NCBI GenBank assembly: GCA_031316155.1
Contig: JALDRB010000001.1
Location: forward strand, 186,001 to 250,000
Origin: Candidatus Scalindua sp.
GTDB taxonomy: Bacteria > Planctomycetota > Brocadiia > Brocadiales > Scalinduaceae
DNA length: 64,000 nucleotides
Direction of reading: 5' to 3'
Part shown: positions 1 to 11,063 of the stretch, piece after piece
How the letters are laid out: every line of letters starts with the position of its first letter
How positions within the stretch are numbered: the stretch's first letter is position 1
The notes under the pieces: generated by a model
The model's input: only the letters and a program-made list of their open reading frames with translations
Told to the model about the DNA's origin: nothing
The model's database searches: none
Position numbers and translations under genes: made by a program

Positions 1-393
1 TCCTAAAGATTCAATTTCTGATTCGATACTTCTAAGATAATAAAGAACATATTTGCTTGGTATACCCTCAGCTGGCTGGATAGCAGCAAGTCCCCGCCCA
101 ATACAACAATCTGATGGTGCTAAATTGGTTGGACCTACTGGTGCTCGAACTGAAATCAATACATCATTTTTTTTTGCAATCTTCGAAGGCTTAGAACACC
201 ATTTACGAACATTAGGATATAGATGACCAAACTCCCCTTTTCCCTGAAAGAATGGCAATCCCTCGCCATCAATATTGTAAGTACTTGAAGGTGGTGATTG
301 TCCCATTATAACAGTGCTTATATTAACAATTGGGCTGATATCCCATTTATAAGGTAACTCATTCATATTAATCAAAAACACCTTTTTTGTCAT
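1..393 (-). CDS. hsdS: Type I restriction specificity subunit HsdS (partial, runs off the left edge)
   Basis: The first 131 residues of a DNA-recognition subunit that would guide a type I restriction-modification complex to its site. My translation of the minus strand shows the usual start of a target-recognition domain: MGQSPPSS near residue 30, then PFFQGKGEFG near 48, ISVRAPVG near 80 and IGRGLAAI near 98. The ATG (393-391) overlaps the TGA of the upstream chimeric transposase/hsdR-tail frame as ATGA. In an undisturbed locus this is the coupling expected between hsdR and hsdS. The C-terminal half and second recognition domain lie outside the window. Family call is firm; the partner methylase is not visible here. 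Confidence 0.85.
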   Translation of the reverse strand, partial: MTKKVFLINMNELPYKWDISPIVNISTVIMGQSPPSSTYNIDGEGLPFFQGKGEFGHLYPNVRKWCSKPSKIAKKNDVLISVRAPVGPTNLAPSDCCIGRGLAAIQPAEGIPSKYVLYYLRSIESEIESLG

Positions 394-818
394 TCCGCCA
401 ACACCTCATTTAATTCATCCATTATTGACCACAAATCTTTACCATATATCTGATACGTTTTTCCAAACCCATCCCCTTCGGTAACGCGTTCCGTAGGGGC
501 GTATCGCAATACGCCCCTACGTTGAATCGTACCCGCACAATCATTAATCATCAATATTCCATGAAAATGATTCGGCATGACAACATATGTATCCAATTCA
601 ATATTTGGTCGTAATGTACTGGTTTTAATCCATTCCCCCATTGCAACATGACCATATTCATTCAATACAACCTCACCATGTATAATCTCCCCGAACAGAC
701 ATTTCCTGTTCCATGAACATATTGTAACGAAATATGCCCCTGCCTGCGAATAATCATATTCTTTCAATCGAATGGAACGCCGATTATGTTTTTCAGGATT
801 GTATTTCATCATTTCCAC
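390..818 (-). pseudogene. Truncated REP-associated tyrosine transposase (RAYT, IS200-like) joined in frame to an HsdR C-terminal tail
   Basis: Residues 1-90 match the N-terminal half of a RAYT (Y1 transposase): RSIRLKEYDYSQAGAYFVT, CLFGEI, and the metal-binding HxH in MPNHFHGI. Family members then continue with a C-terminal half carrying the catalytic tyrosine. Here, after a REP palindrome read as coding (RRGVLRYAPTE), the frame runs into FGKTYQIYGKDLWSIMDEL and NEVLAE. That is the C-terminus of the HsdR encoded at 2475-5306. The catalytic half is therefore missing and the product should not transpose. The likely start is one of the three clustered ATGs at 818, 812 or 809, overlapping the end of the ATPase gene. 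The stop overlaps the hsdS ATG. Confidence 0.8.
492..521. repeat. REP palindrome copy 1
   Basis: A near-perfect palindrome with GTAGGGGCGTA and TACGCCCCTAC arms, lying inside the RAYT-derived reading frame. Related copies are at 2399-2422 and 7508-7535. REPs of this kind are known substrates of RAYT enzymes, which fits the RAYT fragment around it. Confidence 0.85.
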
Positions 819-2269
819 AACAATCTCTCCGCCTGACCGAGCAAATAACAGAGGATGTGGGCAGGTATCTTCAGGAATTGGGTTGGTTTCCCGTGCTTAA
901 TTTCAACCCCATCAAAAACCGTGACTCCGAAATCCCTGTCCTGTTTTGTTACCCAGAACGCTTTTCTTACCTGTTCAAGGCGGCAGAATGTAACCAATCC
1001 GCTGGAGGAGCTGAGATTTGGCTTCTCCCGGTACTTCACTTCAAATGGGAAAATATAGTTCGAACTGCGCACGATGATGTCAACTTCTTTTTGGGTAGCC
1101 GGGTCTCTCCAATATACAATCTCTGGAACGTCACGGTAATAATATGCAAAGAGGTGCCGGTGCAGGGTTGTTTCCGCGATAACACCCATTTCTTCGGTAT
1201 TGGTCAAGATTTCTTCTCCGCGGAGAAGCACGGCATTTCTCAGTGCAGCATCAACAAGGTAATATTTATTTCTTGCTCTCAAGACTTTCTTCCCGGTCAT
1301 TTCCGCAGGGGGCAAACGATAAATAAGATTGGCCTGTTCGAGAAGGGTCAAATGGTTTGCCACCGTTGCGGGAGATGTCCCAAGCGCATCGGCACAGGTC
1401 TTGTGGGCAACGATTCCTCCGCTGTGAACACAAAGATAGATAAAGAGCTTTTCAAGTTCATTGATGTTTCGTACACCGAAGAGAGCCGTCATATCTCTCT
1501 TGAGAACCCGTTCAACCACGTCTTCTCTCAGGAGGCGCTGGCACAGCCCAATATTTTTTAGAATGGCGGTTTCCGGAAAACCTCCCACAAGAAGGTATTG
1601 CTGAAAGACGGGGAGCAGCCCACGAAAGCGCTCAGCCAGATCGATAAATTCTGATGGGGAAAAATCAAAAAGATCGTTCGGACGCAATGTTTCCCGAATA
1701 GAAGGAAAACTTTCACTACGGATATGGACAAATTCAAAGAAAGAGAGTGTAGGAATTGGAACGGTTATCCATCTTCCAACGCCGCTCTCAGCCAGCCGTT
1801 CGCGGTGAACCACACTCGAAGAGCAGGTAGCTAGTATGTGAATGTTGCGACGATGGTCAACAAGCAGTTTAATTTCAGTCTCCCATTCCTTTGAATACTG
1901 AATTTCGTCCAGAAGCAAAAAAGTCTCTTTGCCTTCCGGATGAACCGAATTGTTATACAGAGAAAGGATTTCTCGCATGTCAAGCAGCTTCAGCATAGGG
2001 TGATCAAGGCTGACATAAAAGATACTTTTGGGATTCCGTCCGCTTTTAATAAACTGATCCGCAATTTGCAGGAGAACGGTTGTTTTGCCAACACGCCTCG
2101 GGCCTGACAGAAGAATGGCCCGTTTCATCGTGTTATCTTCCAGGTAGTTACAACATGGTTCGAATGCTAGTCTCTTAAAATCCGGCACCGTAGACGGCTT
2201 GTCTGACCACCAGGGATTAAAACCATGCAGTATGCTCAGAATTTCAGATTGATCAAAAAACTCTCTCAA
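809..2269 (-). CDS. AAA-type ATPase with C-terminal DUF4143 domain
   Basis: An ATPase of the AAA_14/DUF4143 type, a family common in genomic islands whose cellular role is not settled. Walker A is LLSGPRRVGKTT (about residues 54-65), and Walker B is FLLLDEIQY. The C-terminal part has the DUF4143 pattern, with FEVKYREKPNLSSSSG near the end and a typical closing stretch. The longest frame opens at 2341 with a hydrophobic, AT-rich leader. A TTG at 2269, preceded by AGGTG at a good distance, gives NLREFFDQSEIL and looks the better start. The gene sits between hsdR and the RAYT/hsdS remnant on the same strand. It is not a normal type I subunit, so it is probably an insertion into that locus. Confidence 0.8.
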   Translation of the reverse strand: MREFFDQSEILSILHGFNPWWSDKPSTVPDFKRLAFEPCCNYLEDNTMKRAILLSGPRRVGKTTVLLQIADQFIKSGRNPKSIFYVSLDHPMLKLLDMREILSLYNNSVHPEGKETFLLLDEIQYSKEWETEIKLLVDHRRNIHILATCSSSVVHRERLAESGVGRWITVPIPTLSFFEFVHIRSESFPSIRETLRPNDLFDFSPSEFIDLAERFRGLLPVFQQYLLVGGFPETAILKNIGLCQRLLREDVVERVLKRDMTALFGVRNINELEKLFIYLCVHSGGIVAHKTCADALGTSPATVANHLTLLEQANLIYRLPPAEMTGKKVLRARNKYYLVDAALRNAVLLRGEEILTNTEEMGVIAETTLHRHLFAYYYRDVPEIVYWRDPATQKEVDIIVRSSNYIFPFEVKYREKPNLSSSSGLVTFCRLEQVRKAFWVTKQDRDFGVTVFDGVEIKHGKPTQFLKIPAHILCYLLGQAERLLWK

Positions 2270-2365
2270 ATTTTCACCTAAAAGTGATACAAAATAGATA
2301 TATACAAAACATACTTTATATATATTGAAGATATATATCAATAATAATCAACAAAATGATATATT

Positions 2366-2384
2366 TTATGCGGCTAACACCTCC
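2366..2384 (-). pseudogene. Tiny third copy of the hsdR 3' end
   Basis: On the minus strand this reads GAG GTG TTA GCC GCA TAA, giving EVLAA and a stop, the same five residues that end the full HsdR. It lies 90 bp downstream of the true hsdR stop, next to a REP palindrome. At this length chance is possible, but its position between two longer tail copies (395-480 and 2478-2560) supports common origin. Confidence 0.45.
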
Positions 2385-2398
2385 TGCCCATATCCATA

Positions 2399-2422
2399 GG
2401 GGGCGTATTGCAATACGCCCCC
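2399..2422. repeat. REP palindrome copy 2
   Basis: A perfect palindrome (GGGGGCGTATTG and its complement) between hsdR and the ATPase gene. A second short inverted repeat (AGGGCA/TGCCCT) follows at about 2442-2464, so the gap of about 200 bp between hsdR and the ATPase gene is made largely of small palindromic elements. Confidence 0.85.
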
Positions 2423-2474
2423 AAGCATTTATTTTTATCACAGGGCATGGCACCCCTTGCCCTTACAAATTTCC

Positions 2475-5306
2475 TCACGCCGCCAGCACCTCATTCAATT
2501 CATCCATTATTGACCACAAATCTTCACCGAATAACTGATATGCTTTTCCCAGTCCTCCTTCCGGCTTAAAGGGTACAGAATCAAAATCATCCTTTTCAAT
2601 GCTTAAACTGCCTACGATGTGTTCTTTAATCATCTCAAGCCAGTGAAGCTGTTCATCGGTAAACTTCCTGCCTGCCTTCGGCGCAGGCAAGTTTTCCTGT
2701 CCTGACAGCCATTCTTGATACCTCTTCTGAACATGCTCTGCAAATGGCTCAAGCTCATCCTCCTGATGGAGAGCAAAGCGAATCAAGGAAACCAGATCGG
2801 TAAGTATCTTCTGTGTGTTTGCACCCCTGACCTTCGATTTCTCCAGGGCAGCATAGGCATCCCAGAGCCTGTCAACATGCCAGTGATAGGGAGGCTTTTC
2901 AATCTTCTCTGCAAGTTCTTTAATCTGTTCAAAATGAAGTCTGGATTTGTATGGTTTGCTGTAGAGTATCTGCAGAGCCGTTATTTCATCTTTATGATCT
3001 TTAATAAACTGTTCAAAGGAAGCAACCAGCCCTTGAGCTTTTTCCAGTGCCTCTGCACTGAAACCCGCTCCGATGATTTGATCCTTACTGACCGTGTCAA
3101 TCGTCTGCTCGGTGGTTTTGTGTAATTCGACAAGCCTCTTCCGAAGCTCAGGATTATGAAGAGGCCTTACCGCATCTTTTTTCAATGTATCAGCAGTCTG
3201 TTTTATCTGGCTTTCCGATAAGTCTTTAACTCCGGGATTGTCCTTTTTTGCCTGTTCAAGATGGTTATCAGGATTTAAAGCGTTAACAAGATCACCAGTC
3301 AGCACTTTGAGACTTTTTCCTTCACTGAGTTTACAAACTTCGGTCTTATCTTCAGGGGTGATTTTTTTGTCCAGTCTTGCAAGTCTTCCGGCTATGGACG
3401 AAAGGACATCATCCTCTCTGTTTCCAAGGGAGACTGCCTGAAGAAGCTTTTCAAGAGATACGGTTTTCTTTCTTTCCATGGGGCCGGAATCTGTCTTGTC
3501 TTTCTCACAAGCTCCCACGGCATCGACTATGATAAAGTGGGTTTTGCTTTTTGCATCAGGAGTAACTGATTGCAGGTCATTGTCATTAATGACCCGCACT
3601 CCACGTCCCTTCATCTGTTCGAAATATGTTCGTGAATTAATTGTACGGAGAAACAGGACTATCTCCAGCGGTTTTATATCGGTTCCTGTGGCGATCATAT
3701 CTACCGTCACGGCAATGCGGGGATTGTAACTGTTTCTGAACGATGCGATAAGGTCGTCCGTTTTCATGCCCGTTGTCTTATAGGTAATCTTCTGAGCAAA
3801 TTCATTCCCCTTCCCGAATTCTTCCCTGATGATCTTTACTATGTCCTCCGCATGCGAATCATCCTTGGCATAGACGAGTGTTTTTGGTACTTCTCTACGG
3901 CCGGGAAATATTTCGGCAAAGAGTTTATCCCTGAACGTCTGAATAACTGTCCTGATCTGATCTATTGATACGACATCCCGATCGAGCTGGTTTGCATCAT
4001 ATTCGAGCTCCTCATCCAATCTTTCCCAGCGCACGGCACGTGTCTCACGATCACGCTTGTCAATGTAATATCCCGCATCAATCGTCGAACCTTCCTGCGT
4101 AATCTGTGTACGGATCCGGTAAACGTCATAATTTACATTTACCCCATCGGCTACAGCCTGCTCATGGGGATATTCCATGACCAGATTCTGATTAAAAAAT
4201 CCAAAGGTCTGTTTGCTCGGTGTAGCAGTAAGGCCAATGAGAAAGGCATCAAAATATTCAAGCACCTGCCGCCAGAGATTGTAAATAGATCTGTGGCATT
4301 CATCAGTGACGATAATATCAAAGGTCTCAATCGGTACATCGGGATTATACTCAACAGGCGGTGGCTCTTTGTAGATGTTCTCCATACCTGAGACAGAGTG
4401 CTCATCAACCTCTTCATCAATTTCTTCACCTTTCAGGATAGAGTAAATCCGTTGAATCGTAGAGATACAAACGCGGGCAGTTTTGTCTATCTTGTTTGAT
4501 TTGAGCTGCTGAACGATATATTCCTCGGTGAATTTATAAGGAGTATAGGGAGACTGGAATTGCTGAAACTCCTTTAATGTCTGTCGCCCCAGATTGGCAC
4601 GGTCGACGAGAAATAAAACCCTCTTTGCATCCGCAAACTTGATCAGGCGATAGATAAAATTTACTGCCGTAAATGTCTTTCCACTCCCGGTAGCCATCTG
4701 AATGAGTGCACGGGGACGGTTCGCAGCAAGGGATATCTCCAGATTATGAATGGCCTTTATCTGTGCCGGCCAGAGCCTTTCCTCAATGAGAGGAGGCATT
4801 TTCCTTACCATGGATCGTAAAGGTAAACGCGCATAGGACGGTGCCCGTTCATCTGCTGCCCGACTTAATCCCGTTGAGGTATCCTCTGTAAGCCATTCCA
4901 TGAGTGTTTCGGGACGGTGGAAAGAGAATACAGAACGGGATCTCGGATCAGGATCCAGACCGTTCGTAAACTGTGTCTCTTCACCGGTTGATTCATATGC
5001 AAAGGGAAGCGGTCTCTGCCAGGCAGGAAGTTCTTGCGGAAGTCCATTTTTATATTTATTAGATTGTATCTCAACACCCGTAAGAGTATTCCCAACTTTT
5101 TTGGCTTCAATAACTCCGGCAGCTTTACCGTCCAGATAGAAGAGATAATCTGCAAAGCCGTGACCGGATTTCAGGGGAAAATTCCTGATTACTACTCCAC
5201 GGTGACCATGAATGTTGGCATCATCTATATCGCATACATGCCAGCCGGATTTCTCCAGCATGCTGTCAATTTCTTTACGAGCTTTCTCTTCAGGCATTTT
5301 ACCCAT
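2475..5306 (-). CDS. hsdR: Type I restriction enzyme R subunit, EcoEI-like (HsdR)
   Basis: Translocating and cleaving subunit of a type I restriction-modification system, 943 residues. The N-terminal nuclease domain (about 10-85) shows the PD-(D/E)XK layout in GFADYLFYLDGK followed by AGVIEAKK. The helicase motor follows, with Walker A MATGSGKTF near 205, DECH near 335, the SAT-like GLTATP, and motif VI in FEQMKGRGVRV. A long C-terminal region of the EcoEI_R_C type binds the core enzyme. The frame is intact. Its cognate hsdM is probably the gene at 13938-15431, now separated by the glycine-cleavage cluster; an hsdM beyond the left edge is the alternative. Its last 25 codons recur, diverged, at 395-480. 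Confidence 0.93.
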   Translation of the reverse strand: MGKMPEEKARKEIDSMLEKSGWHVCDIDDANIHGHRGVVIRNFPLKSGHGFADYLFYLDGKAAGVIEAKKVGNTLTGVEIQSNKYKNGLPQELPAWQRPLPFAYESTGEETQFTNGLDPDPRSRSVFSFHRPETLMEWLTEDTSTGLSRAADERAPSYARLPLRSMVRKMPPLIEERLWPAQIKAIHNLEISLAANRPRALIQMATGSGKTFTAVNFIYRLIKFADAKRVLFLVDRANLGRQTLKEFQQFQSPYTPYKFTEEYIVQQLKSNKIDKTARVCISTIQRIYSILKGEEIDEEVDEHSVSGMENIYKEPPPVEYNPDVPIETFDIIVTDECHRSIYNLWRQVLEYFDAFLIGLTATPSKQTFGFFNQNLVMEYPHEQAVADGVNVNYDVYRIRTQITQEGSTIDAGYYIDKRDRETRAVRWERLDEELEYDANQLDRDVVSIDQIRTVIQTFRDKLFAEIFPGRREVPKTLVYAKDDSHAEDIVKIIREEFGKGNEFAQKITYKTTGMKTDDLIASFRNSYNPRIAVTVDMIATGTDIKPLEIVLFLRTINSRTYFEQMKGRGVRVINDNDLQSVTPDAKSKTHFIIVDAVGACEKDKTDSGPMERKKTVSLEKLLQAVSLGNREDDVLSSIAGRLARLDKKITPEDKTEVCKLSEGKSLKVLTGDLVNALNPDNHLEQAKKDNPGVKDLSESQIKQTADTLKKDAVRPLHNPELRKRLVELHKTTEQTIDTVSKDQIIGAGFSAEALEKAQGLVASFEQFIKDHKDEITALQILYSKPYKSRLHFEQIKELAEKIEKPPYHWHVDRLWDAYAALEKSKVRGANTQKILTDLVSLIRFALHQEDELEPFAEHVQKRYQEWLSGQENLPAPKAGRKFTDEQLHWLEMIKEHIVGSLSIEKDDFDSVPFKPEGGLGKAYQLFGEDLWSIMDELNEVLAA

Positions 5307-5504
5307 ATCAATCCATAGAGTGAGAAGAGTAAAGATATATGAAAATCCTACTTATTTAAAAACAAGCAAAACTATCCTGTTTGATGATAATGAGAATGTG
5401 ATAAAAGTGATTTGTACCTGATTTCTTGATTTAAATATTATAAAAAAGAGCGGGTTTGTTATGCAATATAAATCATTATTCAATATCATTCTATGGAATT
5501 TGTA

Positions 5505-7489
<1,985 letters not shown>

Positions 7490-7507
7490 TTTACCGTTAA
7501 ATACTAA

Positions 7508-7535
7508 GTAGGGGCGTATTGCAATACGCCCCTAC
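7508..7535. repeat. REP palindrome copy 3
   Basis: A perfect palindrome (GTAGGGGCGTATTG and its complement) in the lipA-lipM gap. Its last bases contain the TAG stop codon of lipA (7534-7532), so the element forms the present end of that gene. Confidence 0.88.
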
Positions 7536-8384
7536 GTTTCAGGCCGGGAAAAGTCATCTGCGTGATAACTGCTCCTCACAAGCGGTGCAGAAAAAACATG
7601 GGTAAAACCCATTTTCAGAGCCTCAATTCTCAATTCATCAAATTCCTGTATCGTATAATATTTTTTGACTTCAGCTAAATCTCTTCGTGGCTGAAGATAC
7701 TGGCCGATTGTAAGGATCGCCACTCCTGCACTCCTCAGATCTTGCAAAGTCTCCAGAATTTCACTTTTTGTTTCTCCGAGACCGATGATCAAACCTGATT
7801 TAACGAATTGTAACCGTTCTGTTGCATGGTGTAATACCTTTAAAGAGAGTTCGTAGCTGCCTTCGGGTCTTACACGGGGAAAGAGTTTTCGCACAACCTC
7901 AATATTATGGTTGAATATATAGGGTGATGACCCGAGAACGAGTTCTAATAGTTTCACATTCCCCCTGAAGTCAGGAGTCAGAATCTCTACTCTGCACTCA
8001 GGTTGCAGTTTTCTAATCTCCCGCACGGTACGATAAAACTGTTCTGCCCCTTGGTCCGGAAGATCATCTCTCGTGACTGACGTGATGACGGCATAGCTTA
8101 AACTGAGATTACAAACAGCCTCCGCAATTCTCCGCGGTTCATTGCTGTCCAATTTCCCCGGGACACCGGTATGGATATTACAGTAGAGGCACTGACGGGT
8201 ACACACATCTCCCATTATGAGAAAAGTAGCAGTTCCTCTTCCGTAACATTCGGCCACATTCAAGGCACTTCGCTTCTTCACAAACAGTATTCAGATTGTT
8301 TCTCTGTAAAAGAGATCTCAGGGTATGGTATTTTTCCCCGGATGGGATTTTTGTTTTAAGCCAGTCCGGATGTCTCTGTTTCAT
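7532..8384 (-). pseudogene. lipA: Lipoyl synthase, one frameshift near codon 41
   Basis: Radical-SAM enzyme that inserts two sulfurs into protein-bound octanoate. The N-terminal part (8178-8384) reads KQRHPDWLKTKIPSGEKY and reaches LNTVCEEAKC, the first half of the auxiliary cluster motif CxxxxCxxxxxC. One extra base near 8262 then shifts the frame. The rest continues at 7532-8281 with NVAECYGRGTATFLIMGD, the radical-SAM motif CTRQCLYC, and a complete body ending near PLVRSSYHAD. Apart from that indel it looks functional, so a sequencing error or programmed or natural decay all remain possible. The start overlaps the gcvPB end (ATAATG). The stop lies in a REP palindrome. Confidence 0.85.
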
Positions 8385-9790
8385 TATGTTTCAGGGGAAC
8401 ACCATGTTAATTGAGATTTTCGTGCTGCACGTACGAGGTCGAGTCTTCCGATCGGGGTATTGAACGGAGCCTTTTTCAGTTTCTGCGGTTCGTTTTTTGC
8501 CTCATCTACTATTCGTATCATTGTCTCGATAAATGCATCCAGATTTTCTTTCGTCTCGGTTTCAGTGGGTTCAATCATCATAGCACCCTGGATAATCAGC
8601 GGGAAATATATGGTTGGAGGATGGAAATCAAAATCAATAATGCGTTTGGCTATATCATTGGTTGTTACGTTATTCGGCATCAAACTATCATCGATTACAA
8701 ATTCATGCTGGCATATTCGATCATACCGTAAATGATAGTGTTTCTTTAATTTCTCCTTCATGTAGTTTGCGTTTAAGACAGCATTCTCAGCGACCTTTCT
8801 CAATCCAACCGGTCCAATAGCCCTTATGTAAGAATAAGCCCTGAGAAGAATACCGAAATTTCCATAAAATGAGTGTATCCTGCCGATAGATTCCTCTGTT
8901 TGTACAAATTCCAGTTTCTCATTTACCCTTGGATTCGGCAAAAACATTTCCAGCTCCTTTATAACACCTACGGGGCCGGCACCGGGCCCGCCCCCTCCAT
9001 GAGGTGTGGAAAAAGTCTTATGAAGATTCAGATGCATAATATCTATGCCAAAATCCGCGGGTTTAACAATTCCAAGCATTGGGTTCATGTTGGCACCATC
9101 AAGATAACAGAGTCCGCCACAAGCATGTACTATCTTTGTGATTTCTAATATATTATCATCAAATATTCCCAGGGTATTTGGATTTGTTATCATGATACCT
9201 GCAACACTGGTGTTCATTTTCTGCCGCAAGTCATCAAGGTCAATCCCGCCTGAAGTACTTGACTTTACCTGAACCGGACGAAACCCACACAGTGAAACTG
9301 AAGAGGGATTCGTACCATGTGCGGAATCGGGGATAATGACTGTTGTTCGCTCTTCGCCTCTTTTCCTAAGGTAAGCTTTCATGATCATGGTACCCGTTAA
9401 CTCACCGTGGGCTCCGGCAGCAGGTTGCGTTGAGAAGGCGTGCATTCCCGTAATTTCACAAAGATATTTTTCCAATTCATAGATTATTTGAAGCGCACCT
9501 TTGTGATTTTTTGATAAGGGGTGTATGTTAAATTCAGGAAGTTTTGCCACTACTTCATTTATTCTTGGATTATACTTCATGGTACAGCTGCCTAAAGGGT
9601 AAAATCCATTGTCTACTCCAAAGTTAGATCTGGAAAGATTTGTGTAATGTCTCACCGTTTCAACTTCAGACAGTTCCGGTAGGTTAAGGTCGTTTCTCTG
9701 CAAACCTTTCGGAATGTTCGTCTTTATGTCTAATTCTCTGATGTGGAATGAACCACTCCCCATTTTTGATTTTTCATTGAGTAATTTCAT
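8384..9790 (-). CDS. gcvPB: Glycine dehydrogenase (decarboxylating) subunit 2 (P-protein beta)
   Basis: PLP-binding half of the split glycine decarboxylase (468 residues, near the usual 480). With GcvPA it decarboxylates glycine and passes the aminomethyl group to the lipoyl arm of GcvH. The PLP-lysine region is clear as NLHKTFSTPHGGGGPG near residue 270. The glycine-rich GSCTMKYNPRIN near 68 and QPAAGAHGELTG near 123 are family-typical. Its ATG lies 17 bp inside the end of gcvPA, showing translational coupling. The frame is intact. Confidence 0.95.
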   Translation of the reverse strand: MKLLNEKSKMGSGSFHIRELDIKTNIPKGLQRNDLNLPELSEVETVRHYTNLSRSNFGVDNGFYPLGSCTMKYNPRINEVVAKLPEFNIHPLSKNHKGALQIIYELEKYLCEITGMHAFSTQPAAGAHGELTGTMIMKAYLRKRGEERTTVIIPDSAHGTNPSSVSLCGFRPVQVKSSTSGGIDLDDLRQKMNTSVAGIMITNPNTLGIFDDNILEITKIVHACGGLCYLDGANMNPMLGIVKPADFGIDIMHLNLHKTFSTPHGGGGPGAGPVGVIKELEMFLPNPRVNEKLEFVQTEESIGRIHSFYGNFGILLRAYSYIRAIGPVGLRKVAENAVLNANYMKEKLKKHYHLRYDRICQHEFVIDDSLMPNNVTTNDIAKRIIDFDFHPPTIYFPLIIQGAMMIEPTETETKENLDAFIETMIRIVDEAKNEPQKLKKAPFNTPIGRLDLVRAARKSQLTWCSPET

Positions 9791-11063
9791 GCAGCACCCT
9801 GTCTAAATCCTCTTTCGGCGTCATCTCTGTACAACAAATAAGATAGCAATCCTTAAGCTCAGGATAATATTTTTCCAGGCAGATACCAATCTCAATATCA
9901 GGTATTTTTGCCAGAATATCCCTCTCTATCTTCACCACAAATTCGTTAAAAAAAGGTTTATCAAAAACCAGATCAATACCTTCAATCTGATGCAGCATAT
10001 TTGCAAAATAGACTGCTAGCTGGTTATTAAGTCGCGCCAGTTTGCTCAGGTTTTTACCATAGATAGCGAGATAGACGGCTGCGGCAAGAGCACAAAGTCC
10101 CTGGTTTGTACAAATATTGCTTGTTGCTCTCTCTCTTCTGATATGCTGTTCCCTTGTACAGAGGGTAAGGACAAACCCCCTCTTGCCATTGATATCAACG
10201 GTCTCCCCTACAAGCCTACCCGGCATCTGCCTGACATAGTCTCGCTTTGTAGCGATAATCCCCAACCCAGGCCCACCAAAATTCATTGGAATACCAAATG
10301 ATTGTCCCTCTGCGGTAACGATATCAACCCTGCTCTCTGAGAAAGGTCTTAACATCGCCCAACTTAGAGGTTCTGTTGTGGACGTAATAAACAACAGATC
10401 TCTGGATTTGCTCCTTATTTCATCCAGATTCTCAATAAGACCAAAGAAGTTCGGGTTTTGAATTATTATTGCTGAAGAACCCTGCGGATCAAAGTGAGAG
10501 GTCAAACCATCTGCATAATCAACCTCTTCTATTTTTATCTCGTTTGCCCTTGCATAGGTCTTCATGACTTCCCGATAGAATGGATTGACTGTCTTTGAGA
10601 CGAGAACCTGTTTTTTCCCATTTATTCTTGTTGCAATTAGCATTGACTCCGCAAGACTCGTTGCACCGTCATACATCGACGCGTTAGAGACAGCCATACC
10701 CGTGAGTTCGCATATCATACTCTGGTACTCATAGATAGCCTGAAGAGTCCCCTGGCTGATTTCCGGCTGATAAGGCGTATATGATGTACTGAATTCGCCT
10801 CGAGAAATTACTGCCTCTACCGTGGATGGAATATAGTGGTTATAACTGCCTCCTCCCAGAAAAGAGATGTGTTTTTTATTCTTTTTTGCAATTTTACCTA
10901 TCTCATGTAATAGTTCAAATTCTGATAATGAATCCGGTATCTGTAACTGCTTTGTCAAGATAAGATCTTTCGGCACGTCTTTGAATAAATCCATCACGTC
11001 CTTAACGCCTATCTCTTTTAGCATTAACTCTCTATCCTTGTCGTTATTTGATGTATAGTCCAT
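9774..11063 (-). CDS. gcvPA: Glycine dehydrogenase (decarboxylating) subunit 1 (P-protein alpha)
   Basis: Alpha half of the two-gene glycine decarboxylase, 429 residues against a usual 440-450. Recognisable stretches are FLGGGSYNHYIPSTVEA, the TSYTPYQPEISQGTLQ motif and SNASMYDGATSLAE. The gene abuts gcvH (one base after its stop) and overlaps gcvPB by 17 bp, so the three form one unit. The split P-protein arrangement is typical of many non-proteobacterial lineages. No gcvT is present in the window, so the T-protein must be elsewhere if the system is complete. Confidence 0.95.
   Translation of the reverse strand: MDYTSNNDKDRELMLKEIGVKDVMDLFKDVPKDLILTKQLQIPDSLSEFELLHEIGKIAKKNKKHISFLGGGSYNHYIPSTVEAVISRGEFSTSYTPYQPEISQGTLQAIYEYQSMICELTGMAVSNASMYDGATSLAESMLIATRINGKKQVLVSKTVNPFYREVMKTYARANEIKIEEVDYADGLTSHFDPQGSSAIIIQNPNFFGLIENLDEIRSKSRDLLFITSTTEPLSWAMLRPFSESRVDIVTAEGQSFGIPMNFGGPGLGIIATKRDYVRQMPGRLVGETVDINGKRGFVLTLCTREQHIRRERATSNICTNQGLCALAAAVYLAIYGKNLSKLARLNNQLAVYFANMLHQIEGIDLVFDKPFFNEFVVKIERDILAKIPDIEIGICLEKYYPELKDCYLICCTEMTPKEDLDRVLHEITQ

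Noticed and set aside
734..1561. Long plus-strand frame of 275 codons
   Set aside because: It is antisense to the RAYT fragment and the ATPase, whose motifs are clear; its protein has no family features.
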